Origin: DATKCJ01 sp035513275
Lineage (GTDB): Bacteria; Verrucomicrobiota; Verrucomicrobiia; Opitutales; Opitutaceae
Reading direction: 5' to 3'
Assembly: GCA_035513275.1 (NCBI GenBank)
Contig: DATKCJ010000476.1
Location: forward strand, 1-10,627
DNA: 10,627 nt
Positions 1-5,665 of the stretch are shown in pieces; the first letter of the stretch is position 1, and each line of letters opens with the position of its first letter. The notes under the pieces are model-generated. The model did no database searches. It had not been told where the DNA came from and was given only the letters and a program-made list of their open reading frames with translations. Position numbers and translations under genes: made by a program.

Positions 1-360
1 GCAAAAGCCACCGCCGCGAAAGCGAAGGAAGACACCGACCGGCGTGCGAACGACGCGAAGGTGAAGGCTCAGGCGGACGCGAAGCAGAAGCAGGACGCCG
101 AGCAGCGTGAGACCGCCGCGAGAGGCCAGGCCGCCGCGAAGGAAAAGCAGGACGCCGATCAGCGCGCGAACGCCGCCGCGGCGAAGGCCCGCGATGACGC
201 GGAGCGAACTGCGAAAGCCACCGCCGCGAAAGCGAAGGAAGACACCGACCGCCGTGCGAACGACGCGAAGGTGAAGGCTCAGGCCGACGCGAAGGAAAAG
301 CAAGACGCCGATCAGCGCGCGAATGCCGCCGCGGCGAAGGCCCGCGATGACTCGGAGCAA
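1..360 (+). repeat. Near-identical in-frame tandem DNA repeats inside the helical protein gene
   Basis: Bases 1-81 match 211-291 with about three differences, and bases 136-207 match 289-360 with about three differences. The two offsets (210 and 153 bases) differ by 57 bases, i.e. exactly 19 codons, so the first copy carries an extra in-frame block (roughly 79-135). All period lengths are multiples of three, so copy number can change without a frameshift. The repeat decays towards the 3' end of the gene, which suggests recent duplication of the 5' part. Confidence 0.8.
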
Positions 361-810
361 CAGGCGAGAGCCGTCGCCGCGAAGGAGAAGGAAGACACCG
401 CGAAGCGCGCCAATGAGGCGAAGGTGAAAGCCGAGACTGCGGCAAAGGCTCAACAGGAGTCCGCGCAGCGTGCGAAAGATGCAGAAGTGAAAGCCCAAGC
501 TGCAGCCAAGGCGAAGCAGGACGCCGATCAGCGAGCGCAGCTCGCCGCGGCAAAGGCCAAGGATGATGCACAACGCAACTCCAAGGAAGCGGCAGCAAGG
601 GCCGACCAACAGGCAGCCCAACTCGCCAAGGAAGCTTCAGCGAAGGCAGCGGAAGCCGAACGGGCGCGCGAGGGCGCCGCGCAGAGCGCCACGGAATCGA
701 ACGCAAAGGCACAGGCTGCAGCAAAAGCAAAACAGGCCGCGGCCAAAGCGGCGAAGGAGCAAGAGGAAGAAGAGGCGAAGAAGGGCAAGGGCAAGCCGGG
801 CGGCCAGTGA
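1..810 (+). CDS. Ala/Lys/Glu-rich helical repeat protein (C-terminal part, 5' end outside window)
   Basis: Frame 1 is open from the first base to the TGA at 808-810, so at least 269 residues of a longer protein are present; the GTG at 61 is only an internal codon. The chain is almost entirely A, K, E, D, Q and R with no Cys, Pro or aromatic residues until the short Gly/Lys tail (ending KGKGKPGGQ), which predicts one very long charged helix or coiled coil. Modules of 15 residues (types KEKQDADQRANAAAA, KARDDAERTAKATAA, KAKEDTDRRANDAKV) plus a 6-residue linker make a 51-residue super-repeat, nearly identical in the first 360 bases and diverged later. The composition resembles the TolA central helix, but no membrane segment or TolA C-terminal domain is visible, so that name is not justified. 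The function is unknown: a spacer, structural filament or envelope-spanning rod would fit. The coding call is firm; the role is not. Confidence 0.8.
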   Translation, partial: AKATAAKAKEDTDRRANDAKVKAQADAKQKQDAEQRETAARGQAAAKEKQDADQRANAAAAKARDDAERTAKATAAKAKEDTDRRANDAKVKAQADAKEKQDADQRANAAAAKARDDSEQQARAVAAKEKEDTAKRANEAKVKAETAAKAQQESAQRAKDAEVKAQAAAKAKQDADQRAQLAAAKAKDDAQRNSKEAAARADQQAAQLAKEASAKAAEAERAREGAAQSATESNAKAQAAAKAKQAAAKAAKEQEEEEAKKGKGKPGGQ

Positions 811-853
811 GCCGGACCCTTCGCGAAGGATAGGAGTGAACCAAGAGCCATGA

Positions 854-885
854 ATGCACGTCCGCCTGAATCGACGGACGTGCAT
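854..885 (+). terminator. Perfect 11-bp hairpin downstream of the helical repeat gene (possible terminator)
   Basis: ATGCACGTCCG at 854-864 pairs perfectly with CGGACGTGCAT at 875-885 across a 10-base loop, 44 bases after the stop codon of the repeat protein gene. The stem is strong, but the sequence that follows (CAAAGTCTGATC) has no T-tract, so it may be a processing or Rho-assisted site, or a protein-binding dyad, rather than a classical intrinsic terminator. Confidence 0.45.
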
Positions 886-935
886 CAAAGTCTGATCATT
901 CGAAGAACCGACCTGATTTTTGCGCACCTCTTCTG

Positions 936-1343
936 CCGACGGGATGCGAAGCGATAGTCCGCTGCATCGCGCTTCGTGAGATGGCCGCGACGCTGTTGCG
1001 GCGGCTCGGCTACAAAGTCATCGCCGCGGCAAACGGCATCGAGGCATTGGCGTTGAGACATGCGCCCTACGTCGGGCACATCGACCTGCTCTTCACGGAT
1101 GTCGTGATGCCGCACATGAGCGGGAAGGAATTATCCGGCCGCGTGCAGGCGGTGAATCCGCACACGCGGACGCTGTTCACGTCCGCCTACACTGAGAATG
1201 CGTTGGTTCATCAAGGGGTGCTGGACCGGGGTGTGGCGTTGCTGCAAAAGCCGTTCACTCCCTCGGCGCTCGCGCGAAAGTTGCGCGACGTGCTCGACCA
1301 GCCTTTGGCAAGGGAACAACGCGACGCGGGGCACACGCCCTAG
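936..1343 (+). pseudogene. Remnant of a response-regulator receiver domain (probable hybrid histidine kinase tail)
   Basis: From the ATG at 981 the frame encodes 120 residues that read as a CheY-like receiver domain from helix 1 onward: LRRLGYKVIAAANGIEALAL, the phospho-acceptor motif LLFTDVVMPHMSG, the strand-4 hydroxyl motif LFTSAYT and the conserved Lys in LQKPFT. Strand 1 with its acidic pair is missing. The frame stays open upstream, and 936-980 reads PTGCEAIVRCIALRE, where the usual kinase-receiver linker would read roughly G-x-E-x-I-L-V-V-E-D-E-x-x-L-R-E. About three residues, including the acidic pocket, seem to have been lost. No start codon other than 981 lies in this frame before the TGA at 867, and no kinase domain is upstream. 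I therefore call it a decayed hybrid kinase tail. A short expressed receiver starting at 981 is possible but should not bind Mg2+ normally. Confidence 0.6.
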
Positions 1344-1384
1344 GGTTACACCCCATAGCCCGGCAGGCCTGCGAAGCGTAGCTT
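1343..1384 (+). promoter_or_regulatory. GGGTTACACCCCAT dyad plus TAGCTT, copy 1 (upstream of lipoprotein gene)
   Basis: The 14-base element at 1343-1356 (arms GGGT and ACCC around TAC) overlaps the last base of the receiver remnant's TAG stop. It is followed 22 bases later by TAGCTT at 1379-1384, which could serve as a -10 element. The lipoprotein ATG is 42 bases after TAGCTT. The same arrangement occurs at 4125 and 5000. No standard -35 hexamer sits 17 bases upstream of the TAGCTT, so the dyad may replace it as an activator or alternative sigma-factor site. That reading is inferred from the repetition. Confidence 0.55.
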
Positions 1385-1426
1385 AGTAACGGGGCAAAAA
1401 ATCAACCCCAGCCCAAACCAACACAC

Positions 1427-1873
1427 ATGAAACATACGACTCTACTTCTCGTTCTCATCCCGGCCGCCGCATTCCTGGCGGGCTGCGAAAAGCCGAAGAC
1501 AACCACCCAGGATATCGCCAAGGTCCAGGCGAAGACAACCGCAGCAACGTCCGACATGAGGGACTACACCTTCGCGCAGAAGGCGGAATTCTCCTCGTCG
1601 ATGAAAAGCCAGATCTCCGAGATCAACCGTGAGCTTGACGCGCTCGAGACGAGGCTCGCGAGTTCCAGCGCCGCGGTCAAAGCCGAGGCCAAGCCGAGGA
1701 TTGAGGCGCTTCGCCTGCAGTCGGCCGCGCTAAGCAAGCAGCTCGATCTCGTGAACGACTCCACAGAGTCCACATGGGACAGCGTGAAGGCCGGCACGAA
1801 GCAGGCATTCGGCGAGTTGAAGGACGGCTTCAACAGCGCGCGCCAGTGGGTCAGCGAAAAGATCGCGCCATAG
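1427..1873 (+). CDS. Small coiled-coil lipoprotein
   Basis: This 148-residue protein begins with a lipoprotein signal: MKH, a hydrophobic stretch (residues 5-17) and the lipobox LAGC, with Cys20 as the predicted lipid-modified residue. The mature part is about 128 residues, rich in A, K, S and E, with helical heptad-like segments (about 48-110, e.g. ISEINRELDALETRL). An amphipathic C-terminal segment follows (STWDSVKAGTKQAF through WVSEKIAP), which looks like a membrane-surface helix. I recognise no named family. The start has no Shine-Dalgarno sequence; an AC-rich leader (CCAACACAC) precedes the ATG, much as at the permease gene start at 2034. It has its own upstream dyad/-10 arrangement and a downstream terminator, so it is probably monocistronic. 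Location in the outer or inner membrane facing the periplasm follows from the lipobox; a structural or envelope-stress role is only a guess. Confidence 0.85.
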   Translation: MKHTTLLLVLIPAAAFLAGCEKPKTTTQDIAKVQAKTTAATSDMRDYTFAQKAEFSSSMKSQISEINRELDALETRLASSSAAVKAEAKPRIEALRLQSAALSKQLDLVNDSTESTWDSVKAGTKQAFGELKDGFNSARQWVSEKIAP

Positions 1874-1896
1874 TAATCGCCCGATTCCAGGCACAC

Positions 1897-1928
1897 AGCC
1901 GGTCCTTCGAGACCGGCTTCTGCTTTTG
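1897..1928 (+). terminator. Intrinsic terminator after the lipoprotein gene
   Basis: AGCCGGTC (1897-1904) pairs with GACCGGCT (1911-1918) across the loop CTTCGA and is followed by TCTGCTTTTG, a reasonable T-rich tail. It lies 24 bases after the lipoprotein stop codon and separates that gene from the permease operon. Confidence 0.75.
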
Positions 1929-2033
1929 CCGTGGTCGGGTGCCGAAACGTCGCCGCGGTCCACGAAGCCGGAGTCGCCCGGCAGATGCGCGGCAGGTCCA
2001 GCCGGTTCGCGATTCCCCAACACACACACAGCA

Positions 2034-2870
2034 ATGCTTGCAGAGCCGACCCGTGTGGAAGCCGAAACCAGCGGCCCGATCATGAGCGTCGCTGGCCGTC
2101 TCGGAGGCGGGATTCTCGGCGAGTGGGATGAGATCCGGCACACGGCAGCCGTGATCGGGACCGTGTTCGTTGCCTCGGTGCAGCCCCGCAGTTGGACGCC
2201 CGCGGTGCGAATGGCGCTCGCGCGGCAGATGCACGCCAACGCAATCGAGCCGCTCTGGTTTGTCGCGTCGATCGGCGTCTTTGTCGGAATCTCCGTTGTC
2301 ATGCAGCTCACGTTGTGGACGGGCGAGGCCGGTCAGTCGCAGGTGCTCGGGTCGCTGCTTGTGACCGTCGTCGCGCGCGAACTTGGGCCGGTGCTCATCA
2401 ACCTCGTGGTGATCGTGCGCGGCGGGAGCACGATGACGACCGAGCTCGGCATCATGAAAGCCAGCGGCCACGTGGCGACGCTCGAGGAGCAGGGTGGCGA
2501 TCCATTCCTCCAACTCGTGATGCCGCGCGTGCTCGCGACGGCGATTTCGACTTTCTGCCTCACGGTGGTTTTCATCGCGGTCGCCTTCGCGAGCGGGTTC
2601 GTGTTTGCAGGATGGATGGGGCAGGGCAGCCGCGATCCACTCCTGTTTGCCGACACGATTTCGGCTGCGATGGGACCCAAGGACGCTCTCAACATCCTCG
2701 CCAAGTGCGTCCTGCCCGCGCTGTTCGCGAGCGCATCGTATTGCATCGGCGGCCTCGGTGTCGGCCGGGAGATCGCGGAGGTGCCCGACGCCACGCAGCG
2801 TGCGCTGACGCGCTCGGTGGCGGGACTTTTCTTCATCTCGGTCGTCGTCTCGCTCCTGACCTACTTGTGA
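2034..2870 (+). CDS. mlaE: MlaE-family ABC transporter permease (phospholipid/MCE transport)
   Basis: This 278-residue inner-membrane protein has the MlaE (permease) family core. The block RELGPVLINLVVIVRGGSTM with TTELGIMKASGHVATLEEQG (about residues 115-154) and GGDPFLQLVMPRVLA (154-168) matches the conserved E-GPV-----V--R-G---T-ELG-M and DP-----PR-LA signatures. Hydrophobic segments lie near residues 72-92, 104-128, 165-195, 220-240 and 262-278. In characterised Mla systems this subunit pairs with an ATPase (MlaF) and an MCE protein (MlaD) to move phospholipids between membranes. The frame is open back to 1926, but the ATG at 2034 is preferred: the extra 36 residues would overlap the preceding terminator tail and add a Pro/Arg-rich non-family extension. 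ATG 2082 is another option. The leader is AC-rich without a Shine-Dalgarno sequence. The MCE gene starts 52 bases downstream. No ATPase gene is present in the window. Confidence 0.9.
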   Translation: MLAEPTRVEAETSGPIMSVAGRLGGGILGEWDEIRHTAAVIGTVFVASVQPRSWTPAVRMALARQMHANAIEPLWFVASIGVFVGISVVMQLTLWTGEAGQSQVLGSLLVTVVARELGPVLINLVVIVRGGSTMTTELGIMKASGHVATLEEQGGDPFLQLVMPRVLATAISTFCLTVVFIAVAFASGFVFAGWMGQGSRDPLLFADTISAAMGPKDALNILAKCVLPALFASASYCIGGLGVGREIAEVPDATQRALTRSVAGLFFISVVVSLLTYL

Positions 2871-2922
2871 CGATGCAAGGACGAGCGAACATCCGGGAAC
2901 GGCGCGTTCAGCCGATACGTTG

Positions 2923-3882
2923 ATGCGCGAGCGATTCAAGTTCAGGCGCGTAAACGAGATCACGGGCACGTTCGTGATTCTCGTCGCCTGCGTGCTCGTG
3001 GGTGCCGCGCTGTGGACCGGGCGCAGCCAGCGGTGGTTCAAGACAAACGTCACGCTCCGCATCTCGCTGCCCGAGGATGGGGCGGCGGGAATCCGACAGG
3101 GCTCGGAGGTCTATTTTCTCGGGACACTCGTGGGGACGGTTTCCGACGTGCACGTCGACGAAACGGGACGGATGGAGGCGCAGGCATCGATCCGGCGCGA
3201 CTTCTTCCGGTTCGTGCGCACGGACTCATCGGCGGTCGTGAAAAAGAAATTCGGCGTGGCGGGCGACTCGTTCTTTGAAATCACGCGCGGCGAAGGCGCG
3301 CCGCTCCGGAAGGAGAACGCGACGATCGTTTGCACCGAGCAGTTGCAGAGCGCGCTCGAGTCCGCGATCGAGGAGATTCGCAGCGAGGCCCTGGTCGTGT
3401 TGAAGAAAGGCGGCGCCGGGCTGGATGAATGGACCGGGCTGGGTGTGGAGCTTGGCGAGACGCAGCAGCGCCTCGACGCGCTGATCGAGCGCATGCAGGC
3501 GATCGTCGCCGGCGTCGAGGAAGGGAAAGGCACGGCAGGAAAGTTGATCACCGACGTCGCGATCGCGGATTCGGCGCAGGAGCTTCTCGTGCACGCGAAT
3601 GAAGTGATGGCCGAACTGCGCGTCGTCGTCGCGGAGCTCGATGGCGCGGTGAAGGACGTCAGGAAGGGCACCGCACGGCTGCCGGAGATCACTGACTCCG
3701 TGGCCGACGGGGTGGGCCGGTTGCCCGACCTCGTCATGGACACGCGGTCGTCGATTCGCGAGATGGAGCGCCTGATCGCGGCGATGCAGAAGCACTGGCT
3801 GGTCCGCAAGTATGTCGACAAATCCAAACCACCGCCGATCGCGAAGCCGGATGCGGGTCCGAAAGAGACTCCCGAGCCGTGA
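2923..3882 (+). CDS. MCE (MlaD-type) domain protein, membrane-anchored lipid-transport subunit
   Basis: This 319-residue protein has an N-terminal cytoplasmic tip, one membrane segment (about 13-32, TGTFVILVACVLVGAAL) and then an MCE/MlaD domain (about 43-122). The domain contains LPEDGAAGIRQGSEVYFLGTLVGTV, followed by FGVAGDSFFEITRG. The remainder is helical (about 140-285) and ends in a Pro/Lys-rich tail. MCE domains form hexameric rings in the periplasm that conduct lipids, and the long helical part could form a needle-like extension as in PqiB/LetB-type proteins. The ATG at 2923 directly follows a TTG at 2920; either could be used, and neither has a Shine-Dalgarno sequence. The position right after the permease gene supports one operon, although the ATPase subunit is missing. 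I leave the symbol empty because several MCE subfamilies share this layout. Its stop codon overlaps the next small ORF in a GTGA tetranucleotide. Confidence 0.88.
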   Translation: MRERFKFRRVNEITGTFVILVACVLVGAALWTGRSQRWFKTNVTLRISLPEDGAAGIRQGSEVYFLGTLVGTVSDVHVDETGRMEAQASIRRDFFRFVRTDSSAVVKKKFGVAGDSFFEITRGEGAPLRKENATIVCTEQLQSALESAIEEIRSEALVVLKKGGAGLDEWTGLGVELGETQQRLDALIERMQAIVAGVEEGKGTAGKLITDVAIADSAQELLVHANEVMAELRVVVAELDGAVKDVRKGTARLPEITDSVADGVGRLPDLVMDTRSSIREMERLIAAMQKHWLVRKYVDKSKPPPIAKPDAGPKETPEP

Positions 3883-4055
3883 ACCAGCAGGTGGCGTTCG
3901 CGAGCCTGGGTGCTCTCGTCAGGATCGGGGCGACCGCTGCGAGGAAATTGCGGCGCGAGCGAGATTTCGCATGGGAGTGGGCCGATCTTTTTCGCGTGAA
4001 GCACAAGGTGCCATTCGGCGACGAGGCCGAACAGCCGGCGCGATCGAAGAAGTAA
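3879..4055 (+). CDS. Small ORF (58 aa) translationally coupled to the MCE gene
   Basis: A GTG at 3879 overlaps the MCE stop codon (GTGA, 3879-3882) and opens a frame of 58 codons to TAA at 4053-4055. The product begins VNQQVAFASLGAL and includes the segment KLRRERDFAWEWADLFRVKH, ending in EQPARSKK. About three quarters of its codons end in G or C, in keeping with the high-GC genes around it, and the frame change occurs exactly at the preceding stop. These points favour a real gene over chance. The predicted protein is basic, probably helical, with no clear membrane segment or signal. I recognise no family. Sharing a transcript with the permease and MCE genes suggests a link to lipid transport, but this is inference. 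It could also be a non-coding 3' tail. Confidence 0.5.
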   Translation: MNQQVAFASLGALVRIGATAARKLRRERDFAWEWADLFRVKHKVPFGDEAEQPARSKK

Positions 4056-4124
4056 TCCGTTGCGGGGTGTGGAGCTTGCAGCTCTCGGCAGGATGCCGAT
4101 GCGATTTCGCGGCAGGCGCATTTC

Positions 4125-4165
4125 GGGTTACACCCCATGGTTGAAGGCGCGCGAGTCGTTAGGAT
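4125..4165 (+). promoter_or_regulatory. GGGTTACACCCCAT dyad plus TAGGATG, copy 2 (upstream of response regulator)
   Basis: The element at 4125-4138 is identical over 14 bases to copy 1 at 1343. After 21 bases comes TAGGAT (4160-4165, extended to TAGGATG). If this is the -10 element, transcription would begin near 4172 and the ATG at 4224 would have a leader of about 50 bases. This argues against the earlier ATG at 4137, which lies inside the dyad element, and ATG 4164, inside the -10. Confidence 0.55.
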
Positions 4166-4223
4166 GTGTGGGACATGGAACTCGATTCAATTCTGCAGCC
4201 CGCACGTCGCCTACATCACGCCA

Positions 4224-4952
4224 ATGGTTAAGTTCACGAATTACAACAGAGCCTCGGTCGATGCTCCGCAGCCTCGCCGCCGCAGGCTCGGATCAAAGAC
4301 GCGCGTATACGTTGCCGACGACCAGGTGGTGTTGCGACGGGGCGTGGCATCGACGATCAACGCGGAGCCGGACATGAAAATTTGCGGCGAATCCGCGGAT
4401 CTTGCGACCGCGACGAACGACGTGCGCGAACTTCGCCCGGACGTCGTAATCGTGGAACTGACGTTCAGCGGCGAGCGGGGGGGCGAGTTGATCGAGAACA
4501 TCAGGACGTTCGATTCGGGAATCTCGATCGTGGTGCTCTCGCTGCTCGACGAAACCTTGCATGCGTTGCCCGCGCTCAAGTCGGGCGCCAGTGCCTTTGT
4601 CACGAAGCAGGCGCCGCCATCCACGATGCTCGAGGCGATCCGCAAGGTGCGAGACGGCCTGATGTGCGTGAGCGAGCGCATCTCAGGTGTGATGATGCAA
4701 AGGGCGGCGAGCGCCCAGGGGTTGAAGGCCTTCTCGCCTGCGTCCAGCTTGAGCCCCCGCGAACGGGAGGTGTTCAGACTCATCGGAACGGGCCACTCGA
4801 ACCGCGAGATCGCGGAGCGCCTGCGAATCAGCTACAAGACAGTCGAGACTCATCGCGCACACATCAAGGAGAAGGCCGGTCTCAAGAGCGGCTTTGAATT
4901 GCTTCAGTTCTCGATGAGGTGGTTCGGAGAGGATGTCCTCCCGCCGGTCTGA
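4224..4952 (+). CDS. NarL/LuxR-type response regulator with Glu in place of the phospho-accepting Asp
   Basis: The protein has 242 residues from ATG 4224. A short basic leader (about 1-24, ending PRRRRLGSK) precedes a receiver domain (about 26-145): strand 1 with the acidic pair VYVADDQ (Asp32-Asp33), strand 4 VVLSLLDE and the conserved Lys in FVTKQAP (Lys128). The acceptor site, normally Asp, reads VVIVELTFSGERGG, with Glu78 encoded by GAA at 4455-4457. A C-terminal LuxR/GerE helix-turn-helix follows (about 174-235: LSPREREVFRLIGTGHSNREI, then ISYKTVETHRAHIKEKAGL). It should bind DNA, with activity perhaps locked on or set by non-phosphate signals. The frame opens at 4137, but I choose 4224 because the upstream dyad and -10-like element would otherwise be inside the gene and residues before 4224 look unlike the family. 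No partner kinase gene is adjacent; only a decayed receiver lies about 3 kb upstream. Confidence 0.88.
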   Translation: MVKFTNYNRASVDAPQPRRRRLGSKTRVYVADDQVVLRRGVASTINAEPDMKICGESADLATATNDVRELRPDVVIVELTFSGERGGELIENIRTFDSGISIVVLSLLDETLHALPALKSGASAFVTKQAPPSTMLEAIRKVRDGLMCVSERISGVMMQRAASAQGLKAFSPASSLSPREREVFRLIGTGHSNREIAERLRISYKTVETHRAHIKEKAGLKSGFELLQFSMRWFGEDVLPPV

Positions 4953-4999
4953 TCGGCGCAACGGGAACCGCTCTGGCTTTTGCTCGCGGCCTCGCGGGC

Positions 5000-5042
5000 G
5001 GGTTTCACCCCATTTTCGACGACGCACGCGGCCGGGTAGGAT
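5000..5042 (+). promoter_or_regulatory. GGGTTTCACCCCAT dyad plus TAGGATG, copy 3 (upstream of the 5076 gene)
   Basis: The element at 5000-5013 differs from the other two copies only at the middle of the spacer (TTC instead of TAC), leaving both arms GGGT and ACCC intact. TAGGAT follows after 23 bases (5037-5042, extended to TAGGATG as in copy 2). The ATG at 5076 lies 33 bases further on. Conservation of the arms with variation in the centre is what a protein-binding dyad would show. Confidence 0.55.
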
Positions 5043-5075
5043 GGCACCGCAGCCCCCCACAGGCTTGACCCGCCC

Positions 5076-5417
5076 ATGATCCCGAATCACGCCGAGTTTC
5101 TCACCGCCATCACGGAGATGAAACTCATCCGCATCGAGTTCTACTCCAAACCCGATGCGGGAAGGATCGACCGCGAGTGCGCACCCCTCGATTACGGCCC
5201 GGAGCCGTCGGCCGAGGGCTCGCTCAATCGCTACTGGATCTGGGACTACGCCAATTCAACGGGTGCGAACCCGCTTGGATTGGATCCCGAGCAAATCGTG
5301 AGCGTGCACGTGCTCGGGAAGGGTTTCGTTCCACACGAGTTGGGGCTGGCCGGGCGGGCGTGGTCCCTGCCGCGCAAGTGGGGCGACGGTCCGAAGCCGG
5401 GCGTCGGGCCGGCATAG
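5076..5417 (+). CDS. Hypothetical protein, 113 aa (possible WYL-like small domain)
   Basis: The protein is a compact single domain without signal peptide or membrane segment, so it is probably cytoplasmic. It runs from an N-terminal helix (FLTAITEMKLIRIEFYSKPD), through CAPLDYGPEPS and the aromatic stretch NRYWIWDYAN, to LGLDPEQIVSVHVLGKGF and a Pro/Gly-rich tail. The order of an -AI--- helix, a strand ending in an aromatic residue, a C-x-P-L-x-Y-G-P segment, a strand with Trp/Tyr, and a final L-x-P-E-Q-I-x-S-V strand recalls WYL-type ligand-binding domains. The likeness is weak and no DNA-binding domain is attached. I do not recognise a named family. The ATG at 5076 fits the preceding -10-like element and lacks a Shine-Dalgarno sequence. 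The gene shares its upstream motif with the regulator just before it, which suggests joint control. Confidence 0.75.
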   Translation: MIPNHAEFLTAITEMKLIRIEFYSKPDAGRIDRECAPLDYGPEPSAEGSLNRYWIWDYANSTGANPLGLDPEQIVSVHVLGKGFVPHELGLAGRAWSLPRKWGDGPKPGVGPA

Positions 5418-5541
5418 TGGTGTGGGATGACGCGTCACAGCCGCCGGTGAGCCGGGAAGTGGCGGGTTTCAATCCTCGGATTGCGTGCGTCACTCGGAGA
5501 CTTGCGGCTTAAGATTACCTTGGAAGGGCCGAAGCAAACTG

Positions 5542-5570
5542 TTGACAATGCCTCCCTCAGGATTGTCCTT
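5542..5570 (+). promoter_or_regulatory. Possible sigma-70 promoter for tRNA-Asn
   Basis: A consensus -35 hexamer TTGACA lies at 5542-5547, 43 bases before the mature tRNA. The -10 is not convincing: 17 bases downstream the sequence is GTCCTT (5565-5570). The position is right for a tRNA promoter, giving a leader of about 14 bases, but only the -35 element is clear. Confidence 0.4.
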
Positions 5571-5590
5571 GCCGATTCCGTTTCGTGCAC

Positions 5591-5665
<75 letters not shown>

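Noticed and set aside
1..360. Repeats considered as a CRISPR array or satellite
   Set aside because: The repeats are contiguous, in frame, of codon-multiple length and translate to a consistent helical protein; there are no unique spacers of uniform size.
1926..2033. Upstream start (ATG 1926) for the MlaE-type permease
   Set aside because: It falls in the tail of the lipoprotein terminator and would add a Pro/Arg-rich stretch foreign to the family.
1851..3062. 403-codon open frame on the minus strand
   Set aside because: It lies antisense to the permease and MCE genes, its product is His/Arg/Asp-rich with no recognisable domain, and the + strand proteins have clear family motifs. It is a GC-driven shadow.
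3111..4121. 336-codon open frame on the minus strand
   Set aside because: Antisense to the MCE gene and the small ORF; low-complexity Ser/Arg product, no motif. Shadow.
3812..4144. 110-codon + strand frame across the MCE end
   Set aside because: It begins within the MCE coding region out of frame, is Arg-rich without motif, and competes with the better-placed coupled frame at 3879-4055.
4137..4223. Upstream start (ATG 4137) for the response regulator
   Set aside because: The ATG lies in the last bases of the repeated dyad and the -10-like box would be inside the gene; the extra 29 residues do not resemble a receiver N-terminus.
5428..5437. Perfect 10-base palindrome TGACGCGTCA after the 5076 gene
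   Set aside because: Single occurrence, too short to form a hairpin, no second site or T-tract; likely chance in GC-rich DNA.
5465..5478. GGGTTTCAATCCTC as a possible fourth dyad copy
   Set aside because: Only the first eight bases match; the ACCC arm is missing and no TAGNNT box sits 21-23 bases downstream.
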